DNA of 64,000 nt from assembly GCA_913043285.1 (NCBI GenBank), contig CAJWML010000001.1, positions 558,001 to 622,000 of the forward strand. Direction: 5' to 3'. Numbering within the stretch: the first letter of the stretch is position 1; every line of letters begins with the position of its first letter. Of the stretch, positions 34,273 to 42,626 are shown one piece after another. The notes under the pieces are model-generated. The model searched no databases, was not told the origin of the DNA, and worked only from the letters and a program-made list of their open reading frames with translations. Made by a program: the position numbers and the translations under genes. Origin of the DNA: CAKZNE01 sp002695025. Lineage in GTDB: Bacteria; Bacteroidota; Bacteroidia; Flavobacteriales; Schleiferiaceae.

Positions 34273-34839
34273 CTAGAGGTCTCGCAGCAGGTACTCGATT
34301 ACTTCCGGGTAGTGTTTATGTTCCAGTTGCTGGACCTTGTATTGGACGTCCTCCGGAGAATCTTCAAAATCCACCTCTATGGCTTCCTGGAAGATGATCT
34401 CTCCTTCGTCATAATCGTCCGAAACATAATGGATAGTGATCCCGGTTTCTTCTTCTTCATTTTCCACGATTGCGCGGTGAATGTGCATGCCGTACATTCC
34501 TTCTCCACCATAATCCGGCAAAAGAGAGGGGTGGATATTAATTACCCTGTCCTCATATTCATCCAGGATTTCCGTGGGGATCTTTTTCAGAAAACCGGCC
34601 AAGACGATAAGGTCTGCCCGGCAATCTTTTAGCTTGGCCAGCACATAACCGTCTGCCAGTTGATGGGGGTCAAATACAATGCAACGAACGCCCAGCTTAT
34701 GCGCTTTGTCAATAACCCCAGCTTTGGGGTTGTTACAGAACACCGCCCCTACGCGGGCTTCCTCGCTTTCGCTGAAATATTTAATGATATTCTCTGCATT
34801 GGTGCCGGAGCCCGAAGAGAAAATAGCAATTTGCTTCAT
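34273..34839 (-). CDS. purN: Phosphoribosylglycinamide formyltransferase
   Basis: 188 residues. Uses 10-formyltetrahydrofolate to formylate GAR in purine synthesis. The catalytic Asn and His are in INIHPSLLP, and the Asp in YVSDDYDEGEII. The N-terminal SGSGTNAENII matches the phosphate-binding loop. Cytoplasmic, single domain, normal length. It is divergent from acpP. Confidence 0.96.
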   Translation of the reverse strand: MKQIAIFSSGSGTNAENIIKYFSESEEARVGAVFCNNPKAGVIDKAHKLGVRCIVFDPHQLADGYVLAKLKDCRADLIVLAGFLKKIPTEILDEYEDRVINIHPSLLPDYGGEGMYGMHIHRAIVENEEEETGITIHYVSDDYDEGEIIFQEAIEVDFEDSPEDVQYKVQQLEHKHYPEVIEYLLRDL

Positions 34840-34912
34840 GATTGGGATGGATACAGATTTATTCGATCAGGCTAATTTACTGGATTCTTGGTAGTTTTCG
34901 CGAAGGTACGCG

Positions 34913-34945
34913 TTTGTTTGATTTTTGATAAATTTACTTTCTTTG
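34913..34945 (+). promoter_or_regulatory. Predicted acpP promoter
   Basis: TTTG at 34913-34916 or 34917-34920 and TTTCTTTG at 34938-34945 (one mismatch to TAnnTTTG) give a spacing of 21 or 17 bases. The acpP ATG lies 29 bases further on. Confidence 0.45.
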
Positions 34946-34974
34946 CAGCTTACTAATTTCTAAATAAAAACATT

Positions 34975-35211
34975 ATGTCAGACATCGCTTCAAAAGTAAA
35001 AGCTATTATAGTTGATAAGCTTGGCGTAGACGAAAACGAAGTAACCAACGAAGCCAGTTTCACCAATGACCTGGGAGCAGACTCTCTGGACACCGTTGAG
35101 CTGATCATGGAATTTGAAAAGGAATTTGACATTCAGATCCCTGATGACCAGGCCGAAAACATTGCTACTGTAGGCCAGGCTGTAGCTTACATTGAAGAAG
35201 CTAAAAAATAA
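34975..35211 (+). CDS. acpP: Acyl carrier protein
   Basis: 78 residues, acidic, four-helix carrier of fatty acyl chains. The phosphopantetheine attachment site is the Ser in GADSLDTVEL. It is the first gene of a block with fabF, rnc, an IPExxxVDY protein and pyk, a conserved order in this phylum. The stop lies 13 bases before fabF. Confidence 0.98.
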   Translation: MSDIASKVKAIIVDKLGVDENEVTNEASFTNDLGADSLDTVELIMEFEKEFDIQIPDDQAENIATVGQAVAYIEEAKK

Positions 35212-35224
35212 CTTAAATCATTCT

Positions 35225-36475
35225 ATGGAGTTAAGAAGGGTAGTTGTAACCGGACTGGGAGCGCTCACGCCTCTGGGCAATAATCTCCAGGATTACTGGA
35301 AAAGCCTTTTAGAAGGAAAAAGCGGAGCTGCACCCATTACTCTTTTCGATGCCTCTAAGTTCAAAACCCAATTTGCCTGTGAGGTAAAGGGTTTTGACCC
35401 TAATGAGTTCATGGATCGGAAGGAAGCCCGCAAAATGGATCGTTTTAGCCAATTTGCTGTGGTAGTGGCCGATGAAGCGGTGAACGACAGCGGCCTGGTT
35501 GGGTCGGATATTGATCCTGCCAGAGTTGGAGTGATCTGGGGCTCGGGTATCGGTGGGCTGGATACTTTCATGCAGGAAAGCCTTTCCTTTGCACAAGGTG
35601 ATGGCACACCCCGCTTCAACCCATTCTTTATACCCAAGATGATTGCTGATATTGCCCCGGGCCATATTTCAATGAAATATGGATTCCGGGGACCTAACTT
35701 TGCTACGGTATCGGCCTGTGCATCCTCCACCAACGCTCTTATTGACAGCTTTAATTATATCCGTTTGGGCATGATGGATGCCTGTGTTACGGGGGGTAGT
35801 GAAGCGGCAGTAACCGTGGCTGGTATGGGTGGCTTTAATGCTATGCACGCGCTGAGTACCCGCAATGAAAGCCCCGAAACGGCCAGCCGTCCTTTTGATA
35901 AGGACCGTGATGGTTTTGTACTGGGTGAAGGTGCCGGCTGTATTATTCTGGAAGAATACGAACACGCCAAGAGAAGAGGTGCCAAAATATATGCGGAAAT
36001 ATGCGGAGGCGGAATGTCTGCCGATGCACACCATATGACCGCACCACACCCGGAAGGACTGGGAGCCAAAGCAGTAATGGAAAATGTACTGAAGGACAGC
36101 GGCATGAAGCCTTCTGATGTGGATTACATCAATGTTCATGGCACTTCTACACCCCTCGGTGACGTAGCTGAGTTAAAAGCTATTACCTCTGTATTTGGTG
36201 AAGAGGCTTATGCTCTCAACATTAGTTCAACCAAATCCATGACAGGCCATTTATTAGGTGCTGCCGGGGCTATTGAAGCCATTGCGGCCATTATGGCGGT
36301 TAAGGAGGATATTGTTCCTCCCACTATTAACCATTTTACGGACGATCCTGAGATCAATAACCGTTTAAACCTTACCTTTGGAAAGGCCCAGAAAAGAAAA
36401 GTGAAAGTGGCTATCAGCAACACCTTTGGCTTTGGCGGGCACAATGCGTCTGTATTAGTGAGGAAGAGTCAATAG
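35225..36475 (+). CDS. fabF: Beta-ketoacyl-ACP synthase II
   Basis: Condensing enzyme of fatty acid elongation, 416 residues from the ATG at 35225, chosen because MELRRVVVTGLGALTPLG is the family start. The Cys-His-His active site is in SACASSTNAL, NVHGTSTPLGD and KSMTGHLLGA. It uses malonyl-ACP and the AcpP encoded just upstream. The rnc start codon directly follows its stop. Confidence 0.98.
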   Translation: MELRRVVVTGLGALTPLGNNLQDYWKSLLEGKSGAAPITLFDASKFKTQFACEVKGFDPNEFMDRKEARKMDRFSQFAVVVADEAVNDSGLVGSDIDPARVGVIWGSGIGGLDTFMQESLSFAQGDGTPRFNPFFIPKMIADIAPGHISMKYGFRGPNFATVSACASSTNALIDSFNYIRLGMMDACVTGGSEAAVTVAGMGGFNAMHALSTRNESPETASRPFDKDRDGFVLGEGAGCIILEEYEHAKRRGAKIYAEICGGGMSADAHHMTAPHPEGLGAKAVMENVLKDSGMKPSDVDYINVHGTSTPLGDVAELKAITSVFGEEAYALNISSTKSMTGHLLGAAGAIEAIAAIMAVKEDIVPPTINHFTDDPEINNRLNLTFGKAQKRKVKVAISNTFGFGGHNASVLVRKSQ

Positions 36476-37201
36476 ATGATCAAATGGATTAAAAAGATTA
36501 GTTCCCGCTTTAAGAAAGATGGGAACTTTTTTTTTGAAATAGAAAAAATTACCGGTTTCCGACCTCATTCCAGCGGCTATTATGAGTTGGCTCTGCGACA
36601 TAGCTCTGCCTCAAAAGAAAACCGGGGGCGCAAGTTCAATAACCAGCGCCTGGAATTTTTAGGCGATGCCATACTTGGAGCCGTGGTGGCCAACTATCTT
36701 TACGAGCAATACCCCCAGGCCGGAGAGGGTTTTTTGACCAGCATGCGTAGTAAGATTGTGAGCCGAAAGCACATGAACCAGCTCGCTATCCAGATCGGCT
36801 TGCACAAAATGCTGGTGAAGAAAACGCCCCGAAATACGCACGCTAAATCCATTTATGGCGATGCTATTGAGGCGCTGATTGGGGCTATTTTCCTGGATCG
36901 TGGTTATAATGCCTGCCAAACATTTATAGAAAACCGCATTTTAAGGGAGCAGGTAGACCTTAAGCACCTGGAAAACCGTATTGCCAGTCATAAAGGAGCC
37001 CTGCTGGAGTGGGGCCAAAAAAATAAACACGAAGTTGTGTTTGATGTTACCGGGTGCTGGGGGGAGAGCCATGCACGAAAGTACGAGATCACCATCCTTT
37101 TGGATGGTAAGGCGGTAAGCACCGGTAAAGGAACCAGCAAGAAAAGAGCGGAAGAAGAGGCGGCACGCCTGGCCTATCAAACCGTTACCGGTCAGTCATG
37201 A
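36476..37201 (+). CDS. rnc: Ribonuclease III
   Basis: 241 residues. The catalytic domain has the signature NQRLEFLGDAILG and the second acidic motif in GDAIEALIGAIFLD. A double-stranded-RNA-binding domain fills about 170-238. It processes rRNA precursors and other duplex RNA. ATG directly after the fabF stop, and ATGA overlap with the next gene, so it is translationally coupled on both sides. Confidence 0.97.
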   Translation: MIKWIKKISSRFKKDGNFFFEIEKITGFRPHSSGYYELALRHSSASKENRGRKFNNQRLEFLGDAILGAVVANYLYEQYPQAGEGFLTSMRSKIVSRKHMNQLAIQIGLHKMLVKKTPRNTHAKSIYGDAIEALIGAIFLDRGYNACQTFIENRILREQVDLKHLENRIASHKGALLEWGQKNKHEVVFDVTGCWGESHARKYEITILLDGKAVSTGKGTSKKRAEEEAARLAYQTVTGQS

Positions 37202-37671
37202 GCGGAGCTAAGCTTAAGCTTGACGATGACTTTTACTTTGAAGAATTAAAGATATATGGGCTGGTTAGTGACCTTCCATCCTACCGCTTATGTTATTTTA
37301 TCAATAATTCTTTGGGCCTGGAGTTGAAACGTTCCGTTTTAGATAAGAAATTTGTTCACAAAGGAAACCCGGTTAATTATCCTTGCTACGAGCAGCAGGA
37401 TGAAAAGCTGGGTTTACATTGGTCACTTATTGCTAATAAAAACCCCTGGGCGGGTGATGCCAAATCAGAGCCTCCCCAGACTTATATAATATCAGGCCTA
37501 CCCCTGGTGCCGGCCTTAAAGGTGATTGACTTTTTCCTGATGGTGGAGGGTGAATGCAGCCCCACACAAGAAAAGGAAAGAATCAAGGCTCTAAAGGCTA
37601 TGCCCCAGGTAAGGGCTTTGGAAGAAATAGATCTGACAACTAAGAATATTCACCATTTATTACCCAATTGA
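37198..37671 (+). CDS. IPExxxVDY-family protein
   Basis: 157 residues of a Bacteroidota-restricted family that is named for a motif and has no known function. It is found between rnc and pyk in this phylum, which supports the call. The N-terminal LPSYRLCYFINNSLGL and the segment LVPALKVIDFFLMVEG agree with the family pattern. No signal peptide or membrane helix. It overlaps rnc by 4 bases, and pyk starts 2 bases later. Confidence 0.85.
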   Translation: MSGAKLKLDDDFYFEELKIYGLVSDLPSYRLCYFINNSLGLELKRSVLDKKFVHKGNPVNYPCYEQQDEKLGLHWSLIANKNPWAGDAKSEPPQTYIISGLPLVPALKVIDFFLMVEGECSPTQEKERIKALKAMPQVRALEEIDLTTKNIHHLLPN

Positions 37672-37673
37672 AA

Positions 37674-39098
37674 ATGGCTTTTAACAAAACTAAAATCATT
37701 GCCACCTTAGGCCCTGCAACTTCGGATATCGATATGATGTACGAACTGATCAAAGCGGGTGTAAACGTTTTTCGCATAAACTTCTCTCACAGCAGTCATG
37801 AGGACGCTGAAAAACTGATCCAAAATGTGCGTTCCCTTAATGAAAAACACGACCTGAACGTGGCCCTGTTGGCTGACCTTCAAGGCCCAAAGCTCCGGAT
37901 CGGTAATGTAGAAGAAGGAGCCGTACTGGCACCCGGAGACATCCTCACCTTCACCAACACCAAAAAAGAAGGCAACGCCAAAGAGGTGTATATGAATTAC
38001 CAACTCTTTCCTAAAGATGTAAAAAAGGGAGAACGAATTCTTCTGGATGATGGAAAGCTGGTGCTGGAGATAACGGAAACCAATAGCCAGGATACGGTTA
38101 AGGCCAAAGTTATTCAGGGCGGTCCCCTTAAATCTAAAAAAGGGGTAAACCTGCCCAACACTAAAATATCCCTGCCCTGCCTTACCGAAAAGGACCTGGC
38201 CGACCTGAAGGTGGCTCTGAAACATGAGGTGGAATGGATCGGGCTTTCTTTTGTGCGCTCTCCTGAGGATGTGAAAGAACTGCGCAGGATCATTGATGAA
38301 AATAACGCCCCCTCCCGCATTATCTCCAAGATTGAAAAGCCAGAGGCCGTGGTTGAGATAGACGGCATTATAGAGGCCACAGACGCTATTATGGTGGCAC
38401 GTGGCGACCTGGGTGTGGAAGTGCCGATGCAAGGTGTTCCACTCATCCAGAAAATGATCGTAAACAAATGCCATAAAACCGCCCGCCCGGTAGTGATTGC
38501 CACGCAAATGATGGAGAGCATGATAGAAAGCATGACCCCAACCCGTGCGGAGGTTAACGATGTGGCCAATTCTGTTCTGGACGGTGCTGATGCGGTCATG
38601 CTCAGTGGAGAAACCTCCGTGGGAAAATACCCCTTGCACGTGATCAGGGCTATGTCTAAGATCATATCACACGTAGAGGAAAGCGGTCAGGTGCAAACCA
38701 AGGAGGAAAATCCGCCCCGCTACCGCAATGATCGTTTTATTACGGATTCTATTTGTTACAACGCCAGTAAGATTGCAGACCAGGTTGGTGCTTCTGCCAT
38801 TCTCACTATGACCTTTAGTGGTTATACCGGTTTTAAGATCTCTTCCCACCGGCCCAAAACCAATATTATTGTTTTCACGGCTAACCGTTCCATCCTCAAT
38901 ATGCTTAGCCTTATATGGGGTGTTCGTGGGTTTTACTACGATAAAATGGTGAGTACCGACTCAACATTTGCGGATGTGAAGCGTATTGTGAGAGAGAAAG
39001 GTTTGGTCAGCGAAGGGGATATGGTGATCAAAATTGCCAGTATGCCCATCTTTGAAAGCGGCATGACCAATATGTTAAAGATCAGTCAAATAGATTAG
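37674..39098 (+). CDS. pyk: Pyruvate kinase
   Basis: 474 residues from the ATG at 37674; a TTG two codons earlier overlaps the previous stop and is less likely. Converts PEP and ADP to pyruvate and ATP. Visible motifs are KIIATLGPAT, FRINFSHSSHED, the active-site SKIEKPEAV and MVARGDLGVE, and TQMMESM. The C-terminal allosteric domain is complete. The next gene begins directly after the stop. Confidence 0.98.
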   Translation: MAFNKTKIIATLGPATSDIDMMYELIKAGVNVFRINFSHSSHEDAEKLIQNVRSLNEKHDLNVALLADLQGPKLRIGNVEEGAVLAPGDILTFTNTKKEGNAKEVYMNYQLFPKDVKKGERILLDDGKLVLEITETNSQDTVKAKVIQGGPLKSKKGVNLPNTKISLPCLTEKDLADLKVALKHEVEWIGLSFVRSPEDVKELRRIIDENNAPSRIISKIEKPEAVVEIDGIIEATDAIMVARGDLGVEVPMQGVPLIQKMIVNKCHKTARPVVIATQMMESMIESMTPTRAEVNDVANSVLDGADAVMLSGETSVGKYPLHVIRAMSKIISHVEESGQVQTKEENPPRYRNDRFITDSICYNASKIADQVGASAILTMTFSGYTGFKISSHRPKTNIIVFTANRSILNMLSLIWGVRGFYYDKMVSTDSTFADVKRIVREKGLVSEGDMVIKIASMPIFESGMTNMLKISQID

Positions 39099-39099
39099 A

Positions 39100-39333
39100 A
39101 TGGGTTGGGAAGAAAAAGACAATAAGTTAGTCCGGAAGTTTGAGTTCAACGATTTTACGGAGGCCTTTGCATTCCTCACCAGAGTTGCTTTTGAAGCGGA
39201 AAAGGCACAGCATCATCCGGAAATTGAGAACGTTTACAACCAGGTAACTCTATCGCTCACTACCCATGAGGATGGCAGCAAAGTGACCGAAAAGGACCGG
39301 TCACTGGCCAAAAAGATTGACAGGCTGGCTTAA
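39100..39333 (+). CDS. Pterin-4a-carbinolamine dehydratase
   Basis: 77 residues. The family active-site pattern is visible as AQHHPEIENVYNQVTLSLTTHE, shown here only in part (AQHHPEIENVYN), with two His and the later THED. It recycles 4a-hydroxytetrahydrobiopterin formed by aromatic amino acid hydroxylases. Shorter than most family members (95-105), but the core is complete. Last gene of the acpP block; its end overlaps convergent pheS by 4 bases. Confidence 0.9.
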   Translation: MGWEEKDNKLVRKFEFNDFTEAFAFLTRVAFEAEKAQHHPEIENVYNQVTLSLTTHEDGSKVTEKDRSLAKKIDRLA

Positions 39334-40349
39334 AGAGCCGTGTGAAACTGTTCCAGAAAACGAATGTCGTTTTCAAACAGATAACGGATGTCACTGATCT
39401 GGTAACGTTGCATGGCAATGCGCTCCACACCCATACCGAAAGCATAGCCGGAATACTCATTGGGATCAATTCCACAGTTTTCCAGTACATTGGGGTCTAC
39501 CATTCCGCAGCCCATCACCTCCAGCCAGCCGGTACCTTTGGTCATGCGGTAGTCCACTTCGTTCTCCAGACCCCAGTATACATCCATTTCTGCACTAGGT
39601 TCGGTAAAGGGGAAATAGCTGGGACGCAGGCGGATTCGGGTATCCTTGCCAAAAAATTCCCGGGCGAAATACAGTAGCGTTTGCTTAAGGTCCGCAAAGC
39701 TTACGCTCTTATCAATATAAAGGCCTTCTACCTGGTGGAAAATGCAGTGTGACCTTGCTGATATTGCTTCATTACGAAAAACCCGTCCGGGAGAAATGGT
39801 ACGGATGGGAGGCTTGTTGGCTTCCATAGCCCTTACCTGAACACTGCTGGTGTGCGTTCTGAGTGCCCACTCCGGATTACGGGCCACAAAAAAGGTGTCC
39901 TGCATATCGCGGGCAGGGTGCTCTTCCGGAAAATTAAGCGCTGTAAAGTTGTGCCAGTCATCTTCTATTTCAGGGCCCTCCGAAACATTAAACCCTATTC
40001 TTTTAAAAATATCAACGATTTCATTCTTTACGAGATTTACCGGATGGCGGGATCCCATAAAGCCCGCTGATGCAGGTCTTGATAGATCAAAGCGTTCTCC
40101 GGTTTCTCCATCCTTGGAAGCCCCCGCCCTGAGGTCATCAATTTTAGCCTGTGCTTTCTGCTTAAGCTCATTCAGCGACTTTCCATACTTTCTCTTCTCC
40201 TCGCCTCCCAGCTTCTTGAACTCTTCGAACAAAGCCGGGATTTGTCCTTTACGACTTAAAAGACGTATACGGAAATCCTCAATTTCCTGTTGCTTTTCAG
40301 TGGTAAAAGTCTCTATCTCCTTTAAAAATGCCTTGATTTTTTCTTCCAT
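39330..40349 (-). CDS. pheS: Phenylalanine-tRNA ligase alpha subunit
   Basis: 339 residues. The N-terminal coiled-coil binds tRNA. The class II core shows FRNEAISARSHCIFHQVEGL (motif 2 region) and GMGVERIAMQRYQI (motif 3). It forms an alpha2-beta2 enzyme with PheT, whose gene is not in this window. Start ATG, with tRNA ligase length typical for the phylum. Confidence 0.98.
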   Translation of the reverse strand: MEEKIKAFLKEIETFTTEKQQEIEDFRIRLLSRKGQIPALFEEFKKLGGEEKRKYGKSLNELKQKAQAKIDDLRAGASKDGETGERFDLSRPASAGFMGSRHPVNLVKNEIVDIFKRIGFNVSEGPEIEDDWHNFTALNFPEEHPARDMQDTFFVARNPEWALRTHTSSVQVRAMEANKPPIRTISPGRVFRNEAISARSHCIFHQVEGLYIDKSVSFADLKQTLLYFAREFFGKDTRIRLRPSYFPFTEPSAEMDVYWGLENEVDYRMTKGTGWLEVMGCGMVDPNVLENCGIDPNEYSGYAFGMGVERIAMQRYQISDIRYLFENDIRFLEQFHTAL

Positions 40350-40383
40350 GTCAGGCTAAACCTCTCTAGCTTAATTTATTTCC

Positions 40384-40391
40384 TAATATTG
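40384..40391 (+). promoter_or_regulatory. Possible -7 element TAATATTG before the first lipoprotein
   Basis: One mismatch from TAnnTTTG and identical to the element before tRNA-Asn. It would start transcription around 40399, just before the 8-codon leader frame. Confidence 0.35.
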
Positions 40392-40406
40392 TAGGGAGGC
40401 ACAAAG

Positions 40407-40433
40407 ATGAAAAAATTTGTGATAAGCCTATGA
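40407..40433 (+). CDS. Possible 8-codon leader ORF (MKKFVISL)
   Basis: A tiny frame of eight codons whose TGA overlaps the ATG of the first lipoprotein gene (ATGA). It starts with ATGAAAAAA, like the real gene start 23 bases later, so it may be a remnant of a small duplication rather than a functional leader peptide. Translation is untested. Confidence 0.3.
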   Translation: MKKFVISL

Positions 40434-40801
40434 AAAAACTGATAACTCCAGCCCTTCTTTCGGCATTAATTTTTATTCTCGGTTCTGCCTGTAATAAAGA
40501 GGAAAATGCATATCTCTTAACTGTTAGCGCAGTAGTAAATGACAGCGTGCCCATGAATAGAGCGTTGGTAGAAATACGGGCTCCGGTACAAAACTCTGCT
40601 GTTGACAAAGTTTTGTATACCGGGGAAAACGGAAAAACCGAAGAAGTAAAGTTCAAGAATAAAGTTATTGTAGAAATTTCTGCTGGAAAAGGCTCTGTGA
40701 AGGGGTGTGATATTGTTGAAGTTATGCCAGGACCCCAGGTAGTTATCATTAATATGACATCTAAAACTGACCCTCATAATAATTGTGAGGTCCTTGAATA
40801 G
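40430..40801 (+). CDS. Small lipoprotein, paralogue 1 of 3
   Basis: 123 residues. Signal peptide with lipobox GSAC, then one domain of about 100 residues with alternating beta-strands that resembles carboxypeptidase-regulatory/Ig-like folds. The stretch YTGENGKTEEVKFKNKV resembles the hydrolysable-loop Asn-Gly-Lys pattern seen in such folds. It ends with a C in KGCDIVEV and a C in HNNCEVLE, which may pair. The two following genes encode relatives. Function unknown. Confidence 0.85.
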   Translation: MKKLITPALLSALIFILGSACNKEENAYLLTVSAVVNDSVPMNRALVEIRAPVQNSAVDKVLYTGENGKTEEVKFKNKVIVEISAGKGSVKGCDIVEVMPGPQVVIINMTSKTDPHNNCEVLE

Positions 40802-40877
40802 ACCATGGTAATTCTTCCAATAGAAGAAGCTTTTTTCTTCAACACTGTGTTAAAAGTCAAAGAAATACGTTATTTGT

Positions 40878-40885
40878 TATATTTG
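40878..40885 (+). promoter_or_regulatory. Predicted -7 promoter element TATATTTG
   Basis: Full match to TAnnTTTG, 35 bases before the second lipoprotein ATG. It gives paralogues 2 and 3 their own promoter. Confidence 0.6.
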
Positions 40886-40920
40886 TGTTTCGGCAAAGAC
40901 GCAAAAATTTGCAATAAGGT

Positions 40921-41292
40921 ATGCGAAAACTACTGGCCCTAACCTTTATTTTCAGCCTCATTCTGGTGCTAAGTTCATCCTGCAATAAGGATAAGGACAA
41001 GTATCTTTTGAAGGTTCGAGTAACCGTAAATGATTCTATAGCAATAGATAACGCCCTGGTTCATATCTACGCGCCCGTAGAAGCCACCTTCGTTGATTAT
41101 TTTCTCTATACTGACGAGAATGGTGAAACTGGCGACATACGTCTGAACAACAAGGCTATTGTAGAGATCTTTGCCGGAAAAGGAACCTTTAAGGGCTGCA
41201 ATGTAGTGGAGGTTGAGCAAGGGCCACAGGTAGCCCTGGTGAATATGAAATCTATTGACGACCCCAATAACGGCTGTGATGCCCTGGAATAA
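40921..41292 (+). CDS. Small lipoprotein, paralogue 2 of 3
   Basis: 123 residues, the same length as paralogue 1 and clearly similar along its full length (NDS-ALV-I-APV, DENGETGDI, the AGKGTFKGCNVVEVEQGPQVALVNM region). Lipobox SSSC. The conserved Cys in KGCNVVEV and near the C-terminus (NGCDALE) are kept. It has its own -7 element. Presumably anchored in the outer membrane. Probably a tandem duplicate. Confidence 0.87.
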   Translation: MRKLLALTFIFSLILVLSSSCNKDKDKYLLKVRVTVNDSIAIDNALVHIYAPVEATFVDYFLYTDENGETGDIRLNNKAIVEIFAGKGTFKGCNVVEVEQGPQVALVNMKSIDDPNNGCDALE

Positions 41293-41304
41293 ACCTGGAC
41301 AGAA

Positions 41305-41709
41305 ATGATAAAAAGAACTTATACCTTAATCGTTCCCCTCGCACTTTTTGCAACCAGTTTTTATTCCTGTAAAAAAATTGATCAGAGTCCGGATTACCCT
41401 TTCACCATTACGGTGAAGACCCTGGAAGATAGCACCCGGATACAAAATGCCAAAGTTGAGATCTACGTACCCCCTACCATAGGCAGTAAAGTAACCTTCG
41501 TTGCCAGCACTGATGAAAAGGGAGAGGTATCCTTTGAATATGATAAGGACGCTGTTTTTAACGTTAGAGCTACCCGGGGGAGTTCACAGGCCAACTCCAC
41601 CCCCACTTATATCGGCTGTACCTACGTTCGCCTTGAACCGAATAAACATGTGTATCAGACCGTATACATACGCCCCTACGACCCTGAAGCTCCTGGCTGT
41701 ACTTTATAG
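41305..41709 (+). CDS. Small lipoprotein, diverged paralogue 3 of 3
   Basis: 134 residues. Lipobox FYSC. It keeps the layout of the other two (ITVKTLEDSTRIQNAKVEIYVP, STDEKGEVSFEY, IGCTYVRLEPN, then a Cys close to the end: APGCTL) but is more diverged. It starts 12 bases after paralogue 2 and is co-transcribed with it. The last 6 bases overlap the convergent gene. Confidence 0.83.
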   Translation: MIKRTYTLIVPLALFATSFYSCKKIDQSPDYPFTITVKTLEDSTRIQNAKVEIYVPPTIGSKVTFVASTDEKGEVSFEYDKDAVFNVRATRGSSQANSTPTYIGCTYVRLEPNKHVYQTVYIRPYDPEAPGCTL

Positions 41710-42054
41710 GATCTCATTATCCCGGAAATAACGCACTACGGCCTCCTTCATCAGGATGGATTGTTCTCCCGCCTTCAAGTTAGGCAGCTTTTCCTTGAGA
41801 CGGTAATGCGGCCACCCATCTTCATCCAGGCCCTCGTATTCATAATACCCATACGGTTCCAGTACCCTGCAAATAGCTATATGCATAAGGTTAACCTTTT
41901 CATCCTTCTTGAATTTTCGCTTTGCAGAGCCCAGTTCCTGTACACCGATAAGGAATAAAACGGCATCCAAATCCGGCTTTTCGCCCCCTCCAAACTCTTG
42001 GCCCAGGTAGCCTACCACTCTTTCCCAGTTTTCCTTAAGATCTTCTGATAACAC
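41704..42054 (-). CDS. Conserved hypothetical protein
   Basis: 116 residues, no signal peptide or membrane helix, with GTG start. Visible features are LDAVLFLIGVQELG and KVNLMHIAICRVLEPYGYYEYEG followed by DEDGWPHY, which read like a family seen in other Bacteroidota, although I cannot name it. Cytoplasmic and mainly helical by pattern. It is convergent with the third lipoprotein gene and divergent from cvpA-like, 35 bases away. Confidence 0.75.
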   Translation of the reverse strand: MLSEDLKENWERVVGYLGQEFGGGEKPDLDAVLFLIGVQELGSAKRKFKKDEKVNLMHIAICRVLEPYGYYEYEGLDEDGWPHYRLKEKLPNLKAGEQSILMKEAVVRYFRDNEIL

Positions 42055-42089
42055 TTTTCTCTTTCCTTTATATCTTCACCCACCATAAG

Positions 42090-42626
42090 ATGGGACAGTT
42101 AAACTTACTAGATTTTCTTATTATCACTCCCCTGGTTTTTGGCCTGGCACGCGGACTGTACAAGGGTTTTGTAAATGAGCTGGCCTCCCTCGTGGCCCTG
42201 ATTGGGGGAATATTAGTAGCTCACGCCTTTGCTGATGATGTTTTCAACCTGCTTTCCAAACACATTGAAGAGCCGGGTACCGGAACACTTATACTATCCT
42301 ACATACTGGTGTTTACGGCTGTGGTTATCATTGTATTTGTAGTGAGCCGCGCCTTAACTAAAATGCTGGGTTTCCTGGCTTTGGGACTGGTGAACCGCAT
42401 TCTTGGCGGCCTGTTCGGTCTCTGTAAAATGTTACTGATATTACTGATCCTCACTCATTTCCTGAATCCCTTTCTCCACTCCGGAAACTACTACGAAAAG
42501 CCCATTTTCAAGGAGAGTATGACCTTTCCTTACCTTCTCAAATACAGTGATATTCTCGAAGATTATTTCCAGCTTACCCCTTCTAAGGATAAGTTACTGG
42601 ATCAGGTCCCTGAAATATCAGTTTAA
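42090..42626 (+). CDS. CvpA-family membrane protein
   Basis: 178 residues with about four membrane helices, at roughly 1-20, 26-48, 62-85 and 98-123. The start (LLDFLIITPLVFGLARGLYKGFVNELASL) matches the CvpA pattern. The family is linked to colicin V export and purine-regulated genes in E. coli, but its function elsewhere is unclear. The 3-prime end overlaps the convergent pgk stop by 9 bases. Confidence 0.9.
   Translation: MGQLNLLDFLIITPLVFGLARGLYKGFVNELASLVALIGGILVAHAFADDVFNLLSKHIEEPGTGTLILSYILVFTAVVIIVFVVSRALTKMLGFLALGLVNRILGGLFGLCKMLLILLILTHFLNPFLHSGNYYEKPIFKESMTFPYLLKYSDILEDYFQLTPSKDKLLDQVPEISV

Noticed and set aside
37707..38639. Long minus-strand frame opposite pyruvate kinase
   Set aside because: Shadow of a highly conserved gene; no start context or family resemblance.
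40430..41709. CRISPR-like or satellite repeat in the tandem lipoprotein region
   Set aside because: The similarity is between whole coding sequences at the protein level; no short regular repeat with spacers exists here or elsewhere in the window.
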